Positions 1 through 10,992 of a stretch of 64,000 nt of DNA are shown one piece after another (positions within the stretch are counted from its first letter, which is position 1; the number at the start of each line of letters is the position of its first letter). Source of the stretch: Fragum whitleyi. Lineage: Eukaryota > Mollusca > Bivalvia > Cardiida > Cardiidae. The stretch is taken from contig OX411554.1 in NCBI GenBank assembly GCA_948146395.1, positions 39,568,687-39,632,686 of the forward strand, in the 5' to 3' direction. A program made the translations under genes and the position numbers. Under the pieces are notes generated by a model. That model searched no databases. It worked only from the letters and a program-made list of their open reading frames with translations, and had not been told where the DNA came from.

Positions 1-322
1 GTCTCTCGTCAACACATAAAGTGATGCTGCTAAAACCTAATGCAGGAGACACGAAGGTCATTATCGCGATATCAAATTTACATTTGAATGCTTGGAGTCG
101 ATTTAGTCCTGAGTATTGCCTTTTTTATGTCCTTTCGAAAAGAATATTTTCAATTTCCATATTCAGGATTGGTCAAGGGGAACGGAGAGTCCATCTTGTC
201 GCATCAAAGTGAATTCCACAGATTTTCCAAAAAGAACATCTACAAATTGTAGCAATGATTATTTTAAATATACCCCCCCCCCCAAGATATATATATATAT
301 GAAAAAAAAAAAATCGGAAAAC
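1..322. other. No gene seen; low-complexity tract
   Basis: No coding signal was recognised. The right part has a run of 11 C (273-283), a short AT repeat (285-300) and a 12-A run just before the first MITE-1 copy. Confidence 0.5.
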
Positions 323-734
323 CAGTTGATAGACAAGATGAAGGATTTCGGAATGAAATTGAATGAGGATGTAGAGTGAATTTTGCGTGAAACTAAAGGA
401 TGATAATCCAATATCGCTTATTTTGTTCAAGGGGAATAAAATTAGCAATATTATTACCTCCCTTTAATAAAACAATGTATAGTTTTACTTTTGTATGACT
501 TGGTGGACCAATTGGCAATTTTAAAAATCCACGTTAGCCAATAAAGTAGTAAAATAATTTGCTAAATTCTGATAAAATGTTGATCGTCTTTAAAGATTTC
601 GAAATGTTTACTTATGCTTTTGTAGCTTTTTAATTTTTTTGAGTGGGTGTTTGGAATGAATGAATGGAGCGCTGAGTGAAGGATTTAGAATGTATCGATC
701 GGTAGGAGTGTCAATTTCACGCTGCAACCAACTG
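323..734 (+). mobile_element. MITE-1 copy, arm B first, eroded 5' end
   Basis: The left end has lost most of its terminal repeat (CAGTTGATAGACAAG remains). Arm B, the central hairpin (AATATCGCTTATTTTGTTCA then AATAAAATTAGCAATATT) and arm A with GAATGAATGGAGCGCTGAG follow, ending in CAACTG. The middle carries the 'GTGGACCAATTGG' region of subtype II. Both ends are mutated, so this is an old copy. Confidence 0.85.
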
Positions 735-815
735 AACAACGGGCAAACGCAAATGTATATCCATCATGTCGTATCAAGAGTGGCGGACTCTGATCATTAA
801 ACAGGTATCCGATAT

Positions 816-952
816 CAGTCCAAAATCATTCACATTGTCATTATCACCATGTTGTTAACTGTAAAATATGCCTCCAAAACCCTACCCACAAACTCATTCA
901 ATAGCATTCCAAAATCTTTCCACTCACCAATTACACGATTTTTTACGTACTG
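816..952 (-). mobile_element. Two MITE-1 right-end fragments in tandem
   Basis: Positions 816-861 match the arm-B terminus (TCCAAAATCATTCAC, then GTTGTTAACTG followed by TA). Positions 872-952 match the same terminus again, more diverged (CATTCCAAAATC, ACACGATT, ACTGTA). Two copies of one end side by side suggest one element landed against or inside another and the rest was lost. Confidence 0.65.
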
Positions 953-1078
953 TACCTGTAGTATGATCGGTATGATTTCGAATTTCATTGTGTCAATTAA
1001 TACATCAACGGAAAAAATATGTTTCAAAATGCGCAATGTATCGCCCACCAATGCGCTCTGATAATTAATGTAGTGTGT

Positions 1079-1601
1079 TTAAGGTTCATGTAAAGTGTTT
1101 GAGGCCCAATTTTAAAACACTTCATTTGCCAAGAAAAAGCAGTATGTCCAGGTATATTATATACCAAAATGAAGCTATTTATGAGCACAAGCAGTTGAGC
1201 AACATACGACTGTCATAGCTATAGCGGTAAAGCCAAAACATTGTGGAAAAGGGTCATTTTGTAGAGAACAAGCAACTACATGATTGTTGTAAAAAAAAAT
1301 TGCTATTGCTGAGTTTTATATCAACGTTTGTAGTACTACCTGGATAGTACTTTAGACTGTACTTTGTTAACATATGGGGCAGTTTTATCCAACCGTCGTG
1401 CAGTTGCTTGTTCTGAACAAAATGACCCTTTTCCACAATGTTTTGGCTATACCGCTATAGCTATGGCGGTCTGATGTTGCTTTACTGCTTGTGCTCGTGA
1501 ATACCTTCATTTTGATATATAATATACCTGGACATACTGCTTTTTCTAGGCTAACGAAGCGCCCTTAAAATTGGGTCTCAAACACTTTACATGAACCTTA
1601 A
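1079..1601. mobile_element. Foldback element with about 200-bp inverted arms
   Basis: The left arm from TTAAGGTTCATGTAAAGTG is mirrored by a right arm ending CACTTTACATGAACCTTAA. The arms continue to match through GTATGTCCAGGTATATTATA, the AAGCAGT block, CTATAGC and the AAAGGGTCATTTTGT block. The unmatched centre is only about 110 bp and has no open frame, so this is non-autonomous. TTAA sits at both ends, either as the tip of the repeat or as a TTAA target duplication. A loose copy of one arm lies at 28829-28880. Confidence 0.85.
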
Positions 1602-1647
1602 TTGGAACAGACAGTGTACGGATCAAGTGAAAAAATGTGTAAGTAAC

Positions 1648-1690
1648 ACTGACTAAGCGCTCCATTCATTTATTTCAGTGCCTTTCAGAA
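1648..1690 (-). mobile_element. MITE-1 arm-A fragment
   Basis: Only the arm-A landmark survives (CTAAGCGCTCCATTCATTTATT). It lies just right of the foldback element, which may have split an older MITE-1 copy. Confidence 0.5.
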
Positions 1691-1860
1691 GAAATCAAAA
1701 TTGCTTCGAAATCATCGATAAAAATGCTTCGAATTTGGTCAACAAATTCAAGGAAGTCGATGAAATTGAGACTGTGCGTATTATTTTCAACAATTTACCA
1801 TGTGCGTGCATTATAAACCTTGTTCAGCCTAGACAGCAAGATAAAGCAGATATAAGCTTA

Positions 1861-2434
1861 CAGTTAAACACATCGTGAAAGTGACAATGAGAAAGATTTT
1901 GGAATGATTTATGAATGGATTTTAATGAGTGTGTTTTGAGAGTTTTGAGAGTTTTGTGTGAAATTAAAGGAGGGCAATCCAATATCGCTAATTTTGTTTA
2001 AGATGAACAAAATTAGCGATATTTGTTAACAACCTTTAATAGATAGATAGTTTTATTTCAAAACCAGAAGGTCATAGACCCATGAGGTACAAAACGGACA
2101 TACAAATACAGCATGGCGAACATAGTAAAGTCAAATATACCTGTAAGTGTGAAATTCAGTTTTAGCTTTAATAAAATATACGTAATTTTCGGTTTGTGGG
2201 TTTTCGTGGACCAACCCGACACTTTAAAAAACACACAAGACAAAAAAATCGTAGAATTATCTGATCGATTTTCAATATATATATGTCCCAATGAACGATT
2301 TCGAAATGTTTTCCAATGATTTCAGGGCGTTTTTGATCTATTTGAATGAGTGTTTTAATGAATGTATGGAGCGCTGGCTTGATTTAGAATGGTTTTGATC
2401 GGAATGACAGTCAATTTTACGATGTTTTTATTTG
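1861..2434 (+). mobile_element. MITE-1 copy (subtype II) split by a retroelement tail
   Basis: It starts CAGTTAAACACATCGTGAAA after TA and ends in a mutated terminus before TA. Arm B, the hairpin (about 1968-2036), and arm A with GTGGACCAACC and TGTATGGAGCGCTGG are present. At 2041-2165 it is interrupted by a separate insertion flanked by CTTTAAT on both sides. Without that insert the element is about 440 bp, the normal length. Confidence 0.9.
2041..2165 (-). mobile_element. 5'-truncated retroelement tail with CTAT repeat end
   Basis: Read on the minus strand it has a GGGTCTATGACC block, then AAATAAA, then CTATCTATCTAT at its very end. It is flanked by CTTTAAT at 2034-2040 and 2166-2172, a 7-bp target duplication. 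This is the structure expected of a short LINE (or LINE-mobilised) 3' end. Related tails are at 40125, 60560, 63455 and 63906. Confidence 0.75.
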
Positions 2435-2439
2435 TATAA

Positions 2440-2575
2440 GCTCACATGTCTGTCTACAGATATTGTGAGACATTATCTATATGCAAAGCACATTGTTTAG
2501 ACTCTGGTTAGACTATGTGGCTGCACAAACTGGACAGAGTCTTTGCTTTGCACACATTCAATATCATTATACGAT
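2440..2575 (+). mobile_element. Diverged fragment of the 4-bp-target MITE
   Basis: The stretch TGGTTAGACTATGTGG, then TGCACA, then CAGAGTCTTTGCTTTGC matches the inner right part of the elements at 15842, 29776 and 49020. Neither terminus is recognisable. Confidence 0.6.
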
Positions 2576-2589
2576 TTCAATTGCCGGTA

Positions 2590-2805
2590 TTGATTATTTA
2601 GCATCTGGCTGGCATCTGACACAAAAACAAAAAAAAGTACGAAAAAAGTACGTATGTTTTATTAAAGGGAGGTAATAAAACATCGTTAATTTCGTCCAAT
2701 ATTGCCGATGTTATGTTTCTTCTCTTTAATTTAAACAAAAACTCGCCCATCTAACTAATTTAATTTTATTCAAAAATCATACACTATATCAATAACATGA
2801 AAGTC
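2590..2805 (-). mobile_element. MITE-1 half (hairpin and arm B), diverged
   Basis: It runs from TATTTAGCATCTGGCTGG through ATTAAAGGGAGGTAATAAAA to a decayed arm B (AAACTCGCCC, ATTCAAAAATCAT). The hairpin is the variant with TTTCGTCCA. Arm A and both tips are missing. Confidence 0.6.
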
Positions 2806-2886
2806 TAAACTTCGTGGTGTAAAAAAAAAACGACAGGAAGCTATGAATATTTTCACCAGTCGCTATGATATAACAAAAAATCAAAA

Positions 2887-3172
2887 ACCTTCAACGAATT
2901 AATGTTAAATGTAGAGTCACTTTTTAAGATTTGGACTGACTTCTACATTTACCTATTTGCGGTTCTAACCATTCAAATGAAAGTTCACTGAGTAACTTTT
3001 CGAAAGCACCTCGAAATTAAAACTCGCATTTAACTTTAAAAAAGAACAAAAGAAATCTTTGACGAATTAATGTTAATATAACTTTAAAGATTTTAACTGA
3101 CTTGTAGATTTGTATTAGCACGCGGTTCTAACCATAAAAATGGAAGTTTCAAAGCGTAACTTTGAAACAAAA
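2887..3172 (+). repeat. Diverged direct duplication of about 115 bp
   Basis: Positions 2887-3002 and 3056-3170 share the order AACGAATTAATGTTAA, AGATTT..ACTGACTT.TA, GCGGTTCTAACCAT and AGTAACTTT. The period is near 170 bp. No function is apparent. It could be an old tandem duplication or two fragments of one repeat family. Confidence 0.55.
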
Positions 3173-3430
3173 TTCAGATATGGAGACATTTTTAGATTCT
3201 AAACACTAATGGTGGCTATTTACAGATCTTGGTGATTTATCTCTGAAGTGCGTGCTGCTTTCAGATGCTTGTTTTTGTAACCCTATTTTTTCTTCACTAA
3301 AATTGCAATGTTCATAAGTACGTGATCATATTTTACTGAAGATGGCTTTGTGTATGTGATCTAATTTGAACATGTACAATGAGTATGATAATGTTAAGAA
3401 ATTTCCTGCTTCCGGTTGACAAGACGATGC

Positions 3431-3502
3431 GAACTGTTTGCAAATTATACCCCGCTTTGCACGCTAGTGCACGTGCAAAGCGGTGTATAATTTGCGAACA
3501 GT
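3431..3502. repeat. Family P core hairpin
   Basis: A near-perfect palindrome: AACTGTTTGCAAATTATAC, CCGCTTTGCACG, then the mirrored CGTGCAAAGCGG and GTATAATTTGCGAACAGTT. It is followed by TTTCTTACTTTGAACGCAGG. The same core is inside the complete family P element at 46330-46563 and recurs at 47826-47902. The outer GGGCCAAC ends are absent here. Confidence 0.75.
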
Positions 3503-3734
3503 TAACGACGGTTTCTTACTTTGAACGCAGGGTTCGCCTTTTACATATGCCCTTATAAACGTTTTGCTGATGATTTTTTTTTTCGGTACTTATTAAAGGT
3601 CCGGTCCAACCGCGTCCATCCAATGTCATTTTCATCCGCGCATAAAGTTTTGAGCTGCACAAAACTTGTAGAGCGGATAAACTTTCCGCTATGTACGAGG
3701 TAAATACGATAAAAAAAAGGGGAATAAACGCTAC

Positions 3735-4285
3735 TGTTACGTGCCAATGTAACAAGAACAAAGAAGCCAGCAACAAACTTTACAATTAACAATATTTATT
3801 GACAATAACAACAGAATTATTGACAATATGAAATTAATACAAAAACAAATTACAATACCTTGAATGTTTAATCCTAAAGTTTTTAATTTTAGATCAAATT
3901 TAATTAAGTTCCTGGTCCACAAATAATAATAAGTCCAACAATATCCGAATTTAAAATTAAACACGCTTTTAAACACACTTTTAAGATAACTAGAAATCCC
4001 CTTTTAGTTTAACACAGTACTACTAAATGAAACCATTAGACTAAACCAAGTGAACCAAGAATGCTGTAGGAACCCCTTTATATAATACTATAGAACAATC
4101 TGGAATAGCATAGAACATAAGAATACTCTAGAGTCTGAATCACTTTCTAAAAGGCCTTTCTAGAAAGATCTAAAATCTTCTACATACATTTACCTATTAG
4201 TCAAGGTAATTGGAAAATTCCCAGACTAATTCTAAAAATAGACATGGTAAATACCATTAGGTTTATTTATAGTTTAAATATAACA
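3735..4285 (-). mobile_element. Solo LTR of an LTR retrotransposon
   Basis: The segment starts TGTTACGTG and ends ATATAACA, giving TGTTA/TAACA inverted tips, and is flanked by CTAC at 3731-3734 and 4286-4289, a 4-bp target duplication. Read on the minus strand it has a TATA box (TATATAAAGGGG, about 4073-4084) and a poly(A) signal AATAAA (3795-3800), in the order and spacing expected of an LTR. Length is 551 bp. No internal gag-pol sequence adjoins it, so it is a recombined solo LTR. Superfamily not determined. Confidence 0.7.
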
Positions 4286-4289
4286 CTAC

Positions 4290-4864
4290 GTATCCGATAG
4301 CATCCGTTTTACTTCAGCTGTATCCTTAATCCATCCGTAAGGCATTCTCGAAATTCTTATTCGCTTTGGATGAAAACGAACACAGGGCGCATTTATTAAG
4401 TATACGAAAAGTATATAAAAGGGAAGTAACACGGATATTTATGTTATGATGCGTGTGTATCACGTAAAATCTAATGATCCGCGCAGCAACCCTTTTATTT
4501 CAGCTTAGCATACGTTTTTTTTACGTACAATGCATTATGCAGCCGCTCTTTCTGCATTTAGTTTACGTCACAATTACACGCGGTAACCTCTTCTGAGCTG
4601 TGATCGGCTCTTGTCCGCAGGGTTTCTGATGAACATCCACTCAATATCCCGGCTACATACTTAACGCGTCAGATTTTTTACTTTCTGTTTTCGCAAATTG
4701 TTACCACTATGATCAGTTTTTATCAAGCGTGTTAGGACGGATGAAAATATCACATTTCCACCGTGTCCGTTTCGCATACTTTTTTGTCCATCTGGCAGCG
4801 GGACAGGGCCTTTTGGTACAATTTGCTTTGTATGTTAAAGTGATTTTTAATCGTGTACATACTT
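4290..4864. other. No gene seen; possible family P outer debris
   Basis: The stretch 4745-4815 (CCGTGTCCGTTTCGCATAC, TGTCCATCTGGCAGCGGGAC) resembles the GTCCCACT hairpin region at 47729-47793. The rest is AT-rich without recognisable content. Confidence 0.4.
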
Positions 4865-4975
4865 TCATTGACACTCATTCCAATCAAGACCATTCTAAAT
4901 AACTCACTAAACGCTCCATTCATTTCAATTACCCATCCAAACTTCAAAACCCTCCGAAATGATTCAACTAACAAT
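4865..4975 (-). mobile_element. MITE-1 arm-A fragment
   Basis: It contains TTGACACTCATTCCAATC, ACCATTCTAAAT, CACTAAACGCTCCATTCATT and CATCCAAAC in arm-A order. The tip has decayed and the hairpin is missing. Confidence 0.65.
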
Positions 4976-6132
4976 GCTTTGCATTTAGATATATGAAGAC
5001 GAACTTTATAATATATTTTCGCACCCAAACAATTAGCCTTGGTTCTTTAATTTGCTTAAATATTTCTTTTAGTTTAGAGCCAATAGGATGAAATTATTGC
5101 GCCCATTTGAATAAGCCCTAGGCTGTTTGATCACATTGAACAAATAAGTAATAGACTGAAGGCTTTTGGAAAAGGCCATACTCTAAACAATTAGATAAGC
5201 AACTTTCAAAATGTTCAGTATATCTAAGAATGATGCACAATAACGTAATGTCAAATAAGAGAAATTGAGGAAGTATTAAAAACTTGAAATCACGAAAAAG
5301 AATTATATGGTTCAGTCACTATTTTTTTCCAAAATTAGTGTAAAGCTAAGCATGGAAGAAAATAAACCTAAGCGGGTCGAGGACGAACGCGCAGGGACAA
5401 AAATATTAAGTAATATAATATAATATGATTGATTTACAAGATCGAAGTGATGCACTAACGACTCAGCCAAATAATTTCTTGTCTGGCGACGATGTCAGGC
5501 ATAGTATTTAAAGCTTTCGGAAGCTATGCATACACAATGTAGGGATTATCAATAAGGATAAACATGTACGCCTTCATAGACAGAAATGGGCTTATTTGGG
5601 TGACCTCACTGGAATTTAAAAGTAGATCTTAAAGAAAAAAATAGTTCAGCTTGAAAATGACATTTTGAAGTGGAGAATAGTGATACATGTGCATATTTAT
5701 TTTATTTTTTTTACTAGTTTTGAATCTCTGCTTTAATATGACGCTAGGTTCGACCTTTTTGGTGTACGATTTCCTTTCCGGGAGGACGGATAAGGGACGG
5801 GGGGCGTACCCGAACTAACTGTCCTCTTTATGGGTGAGAAAAAGACGGTGCCTCTACTCTCGCTCGAATAGACCAAAACTTAATCTGATTTGACCTAGTT
5901 TTTAAGTCTCAAAAGATAGAATGTAGATGAAACGCTAATGACGTAATATATAAGAGAAGTGTTGTGGAATGCGCTGCAGCACCTGAAAGTTGAGCAATTT
6001 TATATAGAACAAGGAAGGCCAAAAATCGGGTGGGGGTCTGACCTATTGCAATAAGAAAGTCTACATATTTACGACATAAATGACTCAAGGGCGAGCCCTC
6101 ATCGTACGAACCGTAAGTCAGTGTATCTGATA
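4976..6132. other. No gene seen
   Basis: AT-rich sequence. A short GC-rich patch (about 5775-5815, CCGGGAGGACGG..GGGACGGGGGGCG) stands out but matches nothing I recognise. Open frames here are short. Confidence 0.4.
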
Positions 6133-6280
6133 TTATAGGGATGGGGGTCTTTTTCACCGCGTTTATTGGAGTATAAAGTGCAATTGCCCTAGCATATAGC
6201 AAATAGCGACCGTAGGGCGTTATATGTTTAAGTCATGTGCTAAGGCAATTGCACTTTATACTCCAATTAACGCAGTGATG
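6133..6280. mobile_element. MITE-3 palindromic element, full arms
   Basis: The left arm (6156-6200, GCGTTTATTGGAGTATAAAG, TGCAATTGCC) is mirrored by the right arm (6236-6278, GGCAATTGCACTTTATACTC, AATTAACGCAGTG). It begins TTATAGGGATGGGGGTCTTT, the same start as copies at 43582 and 49762. It has no coding capacity and would fold into one long hairpin. Confidence 0.8.
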
Positions 6281-7134
6281 GTGGCAGCGGTGCTTTTCGT
6301 CTAGACGATTAAATATTTGTCTTCGTTTGCTGTCAATATTGTCCTGCACTTGCAGTTGTCCTCGCCTTTTCTATGTTGTGAAGTTAGAGATACGCTGCGT
6401 GTCGTCTACTCTGCATGGCCATGATTGCACTTCGAAAACAGCTGGTCTTTTTTTACGTCATATGTTAGAGAGCAAACTGTGAATTACCAGCAACAGTGCA
6501 AGTATTTTGTGCAAGTGTTTTGTATGGTGTACGCAGAGAAGTCATGTGTTGGTGTGCCTAGAGAACAATAGCAAGTGGGTAGTTTGAATTAGATATAATT
6601 TGGTGTACGCCGAGAAGTTATTGTTTGTGTCCATAGAGAACTTTATGAAAATTGGTAATTATAATTCTTCAAGTTCATAGATTAACCTTGAAATAGACTA
6701 GAATCTACAGATGAATAATGCCAGTTCATAATTTCGGGAGATACTATGTAAGAAGAGACAAAAACTTTGTGAAATCGTGCATGTAGACATGAACTAGAAG
6801 GGTGTTTGAACCGTCATAATTCTAATCTAACCTTTTCTTTCTTTTTCTTAACCTTGTCTGATTTCTGTCTGTGCTTGTTTATTTGCTTATTTTCATTTGC
6901 GTGTGTTTTGTTGTGTTTTTTGCTAGAAATAAAATGAATAAAATGCTTTTGTTTGTTAACAAGGCTGTTCTTTTTCTAGGAGTTGACTTGCGCAATTACT
7001 TGAATAGCTCACGTCCTTACAATGGTAATTATCATTTACTTCACGCGTTAACAATTATTGCCGACTTACTCTTCAATGAACCCAAAATATTTAAAAGTTT
7101 AGTCGCCAAATTACGTCACGGCTAAGCCCCGCCC
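6281..7134. other. No gene seen
   Basis: Contains a hydrophobic open frame (6871-7125) that begins in T-rich DNA. It has no motif, no splice context and no related copy in the window, so I do not call it a gene. Confidence 0.4.
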
Positions 7135-7703
7135 TACAAGTTCATTAATAACGCAGAATACTTATGATAAAAAAATATTTCTGTCAAGTTATTCTGCATT
7201 TAAATCGAAACCAGCGTGATCGGGCTTACTCGAGAGGTTTGCTTGATTGTCTTCGTGGACTCGCTGTAAACCTCGGCTCAGAATCAAAACTGCATGCTTG
7301 TTATTAAAAAATCTTTCGAAGACATTTTGATTTCTAATAGATTATATAGCAACGTTAGGTTGTGGAAGGAAAATGAGGTTTTTTGAATTCCTACAACACC
7401 GGACTTGCAGATAGAAGATAGGGGGTTTTCCAGAAAGCCCTATTTCATTTTATACAGAAATAAAGTCAAGGGTGTAGCTCCCATTACGCACATTACGCAA
7501 GTGCGTAATAGAAAGAAATCCTCTTTCGAAAAATTGTCGTAGATGAATGATCATAAAATCGAAACTACAGCTTAATTTAAGCTGTTGTTACGATGTTCTG
7601 ATAATTCACCAAGCGCCTAAATCATAACTGAAAGGAGAGTAGACGGGAAACATTCACCTATTGTCACATTCCACATGTATCGCAATTATCTTATATACAT
7701 ATA

Positions 7704-7737
<34 letters not shown>

Positions 7738-7865
7738 TTTAGTTGTCGCGTTCTGAGTGCGTATAAATTTCAAAGTCCTAGTTATGCCTATGAAATGCAG
7801 TGGATTTCCCCATGTGAAGCGATTTAGAACAATCAAAATTCTTTATTTCATTGAATTGCATTTTA
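7135..7865 (+). repeat. Family R4 copy, interrupted
   Basis: 7135-7471 matches 45040-45375: shared blocks include TCGGGCTTACTCGAGAGG (varied), GACTCGCTGT, TTCCTACAACACCGGACTTG, CAGAAAGCCC and TTTATACAGAAATAAAG. The 3' part resumes at about 7793 (GCAGTGGATTTCCCCATGTG to TTGAATTGCATTTT). About 320 bp including an AT and T tract has entered between. No protein-coding frame is conserved between copies. Confidence 0.7.
7697..7741. repeat. AT microsatellite followed by T20 tract
   Basis: About 22 bp of AT repeat followed by 20 T. It lies inside the sequence that interrupts the R4 copy. Confidence 0.9.
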
Positions 7866-7869
7866 TAGA

Positions 7870-7965
7870 CCGGCAGGGGTCGGGGATGTAGACAAGTTAT
7901 AACGAAATTTTAGGTTAACAAGACCAATGGGCTAACCACTGATCTATCGAAGATCTGTCCTATTA
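7870..7965 (-). other. Possible tRNA-like fragment
   Basis: The minus strand reads GATCAGTGGTTAGCCCATTGG, like a pol III A box, and ends in CCCCGACCCCTGCCGGTC. No clear B box is visible. It may be a decayed SINE head, but the support is weak. Confidence 0.25.
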
Positions 7966-7989
7966 CACCCTTCTAGAGATATGAATGTT

Positions 7990-8426
7990 CAGTAAAAAAA
8001 TATCGTGAAATAGGCACCCATTCTGATCAAAATCATTCTTAATCAATTACTCATCGCTCCATTCATTTATTCCAAAGACTCGCTCGAATCGATCAAAAAC
8101 GCCCTGAAATCAGTAGAAAACATTTCCAAGTTGCTCAATAGGACTAATATTTAATTCAAATCGATCAGATAAATTCAGATTATTTTTGGCTTGTGTGAAT
8201 TTGAAGTGTCTGGTTGGTCCACGAAGACACATAAACATAAAAGTAAGTATATCTTGTTAAAGGGAGATAACAAATATCGCTAATTTTGATCGTCTTGATC
8301 AAAATTAGCGATATTGGATTACCTCCCTGTAATTTCACTCAAAACTCGCTTCACACACTCATTCAATTTCATTTATAAGTCATTCCAATAGCTTTCCAAT
8401 TGTCAGTTTCACGATGTTTTTAACTG
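7990..8426 (-). mobile_element. MITE-1 copy, subtype II, near complete
   Basis: 437 bp from CAGTAAAAAAATATCGTGAA to TTTTTAACTG, followed by TA. Landmarks in order: ATCGCTCCATTCATTTATTCC, TCGATCAAAAACGCC, TTGGCTTGTGTG, TGGTTGGTCCACGAAGACAC, then a hairpin at 8261-8327. The hairpin tip is TTTTGATC...GATCAAAA instead of the usual TTTTGTTCA...TGAACAAAA, so both arms changed together. Confidence 0.92.
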
Positions 8427-8490
8427 TAACAGAGGTATTTTATCAATTTTAGCAATGATGTTCTCCATGCTTTTCTCGCATTATCTTGTT

Positions 8491-8937
8491 TTAGACCACG
8501 CTTGAAGCGAATTGGCCAAACAATGGGCAGTATTTCAAAAGTATATATCACAGATACAACTCTGAGCTTTGTATCTACAGCTATACAATGGATGCATATC
8601 GTGCGCGTGAATCTCGACAGGTTTTGCGTGTCGAGTCATTTCAAATAGATTACGAGCATTTCATTTGAGCGCTTTTCGCCAAAAGACTTTCTATGGTCGC
8701 AAAAATGCAAAAGATCTGCAATGATAAGTAACAGAGACAGATTCATAAGGATTTTCAGCATAATTACACACAATTACAGTAAAACCACAGTGAGTTCGGG
8801 TAATAATGCAGACAATTTTAGAAAAGCGTGGTCTAAGTCAGATAGAAAATCTCATGCCGCGGTATATGGGAAATAGACACTCGCCTACGCTCGTATCTAT
8901 TTCCCATATACCACGGCATTCGTTTTCTATCCTATAC
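8491..8937 (+). mobile_element. Family H element with 90-bp terminal hairpin
   Basis: It starts TTAGACCACGCTTGAAGCG. The inverted form AAGCGTGGTCTAA appears at 8824-8836, immediately before a large palindrome (8841-8931: GATAGAAAAT..GCCGCGGTATATGGGAAATAG mirrored by CTATTTCCCATATACCACGG..TTTTCTATC). It ends CCTATAC. It is colinear with 49949-50411 and inverted at 36894-37357. There is no open frame of note, and the transposition class is not determined. Confidence 0.85.
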
Positions 8938-9394
8938 TTAAACTACTTGGTGACCATACCTATCTATCCGATTGCCAAAACACAGTTCGTTGAACCTCGA
9001 TATTGTACGGAAATATGATCGGATGTGACGATGTGTATGTATTTCCGAAATATTTCAATCCTTTGAGTTACTTGTCATTACCAGCTTGATATCAGCGATA
9101 AATGAGATAAAAGATATAGTATAACGTTTAATGAAAATACTGTTAGCAATATTAATCGGTCTGAATATTTGGAGAAATTAAGATACTTGATTTATACCAG
9201 AATATGGCTGTATAGACAGAGATTTTAAATTTAGGTATAGGCCCTAGCAGCGAATTGTCTATTTTGAAAATGGTATTTCGGTATATTAAACTAAAAACTA
9301 TCATGAGTTTCAGCAAATTTGCTAACCAAAAGCAAAATCATTGTTTTACTCCTGTAATCTAAAAAAAATCCTGGATTTTTGCAACAAGTTATTA
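8938..9394. other. No gene seen
   Basis: AT-rich sequence with no recognised repeat or coding signal. Confidence 0.4.
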
Positions 9395-10030
9395 CAATTA
9401 AAAACATCGTGAAACTGAAAAGATAAATGATTTTGGAACGATTAAAGAATGATATTAAATGAGGCGAGTTTTGAGTGAAATTTAAGGGAGGTAATGCATA
9501 TCGCTAATTTCGTCCAAATTGGACGAAATATGCGATAATTCATTACCTTCCTTGAAGTAAGTTCAACGTGTTTTCCTCTTTGGGAGTCTTTTTGGAAAAA
9601 ATCAGACGCTTTTTAAATCTACATATGGTGATATAATTTGGCCATCAATTGATTGATTTAATTATTTTTTTAATGGGGTTTTACGCCGCTTTCAACAATG
9701 TTTCATTTATATTGCGGCGGCTAGAGCACCTAATAATTGATTCCTGGTATATCTCACACCAGTACTACAATTACATCCTTTCCTAACCTCCAGCTTCTTT
9801 CTCACATAGTTCTACGATTATCAACCCAATGGTGAGAGATAAATAGATGATTTGAATGATAAGCTTATCATTCTGAACGATTTTTAATGAGTTTTTTTTT
9901 TCTTTTTTTAATGTTTTGGCGAATTTTTAAATGGTTTGTGTGTGTGTTTAGAATGGAAATTGAGCGATAAGTGAGTGATTTTGAATTGTTTTTCCTCGGT
10001 GATTTTTCAATTTCACAAAGTTATTTACTA
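9395..10030 (+). mobile_element. MITE-1 copy carrying a SINE insertion
   Basis: The left end CAATTAAAAACATCGTGAAAC follows TA. Arm B leads to a hairpin at 9485-9551 of the TTTCGTCCA/TGGACGAAA type. Arm A is decayed (GTTTAGAATGGAAATTGAGCG). The SINE at 9648-9846 splits the element; without it the length is about 435 bp. Confidence 0.85.
9648..9846 (-). mobile_element. tRNA-derived SINE, 5'-truncated
   Basis: The minus strand reads CTCTCACCATTGGGTTGATA, a GAGG block, TACCAGGAATC, GGTGCTCTAGCCGCCGC, TTGTTGAAAGCGGCGTAAAA and a TCAATCAAT tail. The tRNA head is missing, as expected from incomplete reverse transcription. It matches the full SINE at 43820-44095. Confidence 0.85.
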
Positions 10031-10909
10031 TACCAAACGTACGAAGATAATGTAACTTGCTCATATGTCGTTTATGATTTATAAGCTCGGATGTCTTCTG
10101 AGAAACCTCGAGATATTGTCGTTGGCGCTAGCGTAGGTGTTGGCGTTGGCTTTGGTGTATGCGTTGACAATAGGCACACGAACTTAAAAAATAAACTTAC
10201 GTCAAAAGTAGTTAAGATTTTACATGATTATTACGCTCTTAATTTGCGTCAGCTGACAGCAGTTGTTGGAACATTTATGGTTAATTCGTGCTACATAAAA
10301 TTCAGTCGAATTTCTTGGATTTTTTGGATTAATGTAATATGATTGCAAAACAAAGCGACAAAATATGGTGTCCCTTTTTGCCCTGATATTAGCAATACCC
10401 ATTTTCTTAAAAGTGGACTAGGCTTGTTTTTTACGATCATAACATGATATAACGGGTAGGTTGAAATATAGACAAAACATCGATAAATAACTGAAACAAC
10501 TGTAACAGTAACTGTTACTTTTAAATTCGACTAAAAGTAGCCGTAATTTTACGTCGACGTCATAGTACATGTATGCGTTACAACGTCATTTTGAGCTCTG
10601 CACCAACCAACATGCATTTACAAAATTCAATGCAATTTCATTATTTACAAGAGAATCTCCTTGATAATTTGCAAAACGGCTCTTTGAATAATATTGAATA
10701 TTGACGTGTAGTGTTAAAATGCCCCACCAATACAGTATGTATGTACTAGATGATGTCAAAGAACTTTCCGGACGACCCTCGTATGAAATCAAATTGTATT
10801 GTGAAACCTTATTTACCTGTCACTCATTATATTTCGTAAACTTTCGTTAATATCCGCGAGGTTATCAAAAGGATTGTATTTTAACAGCTAATAAAACACT
10901 GCAGTCGGT
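10031..10909. other. No gene seen
   Basis: Contains open frames of 60-83 codons without recognisable motifs; a Gly-Val-rich stretch at about 10110-10160 comes from a GTTGGC-type simple repeat. No splice or promoter evidence. Confidence 0.4.
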
Positions 10910-10992
10910 ATAGTAGGGTCCGTAGCGCTGTAGCCTAACCCGTTTGCCAACTAGAGTCATGTAACTGCTGGTTCGAATACACACGCAGTCGG
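10910..10992 (+). other. tRNA-like sequence (pseudogene or SINE head)
   Basis: It contains a B box GGTTCGAATAC (10970-10980) and an A-box-like GTAGCGCTGTAGCC upstream at plausible spacing. The acceptor ends do not pair, so this is not a working tRNA gene. Confidence 0.35.
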
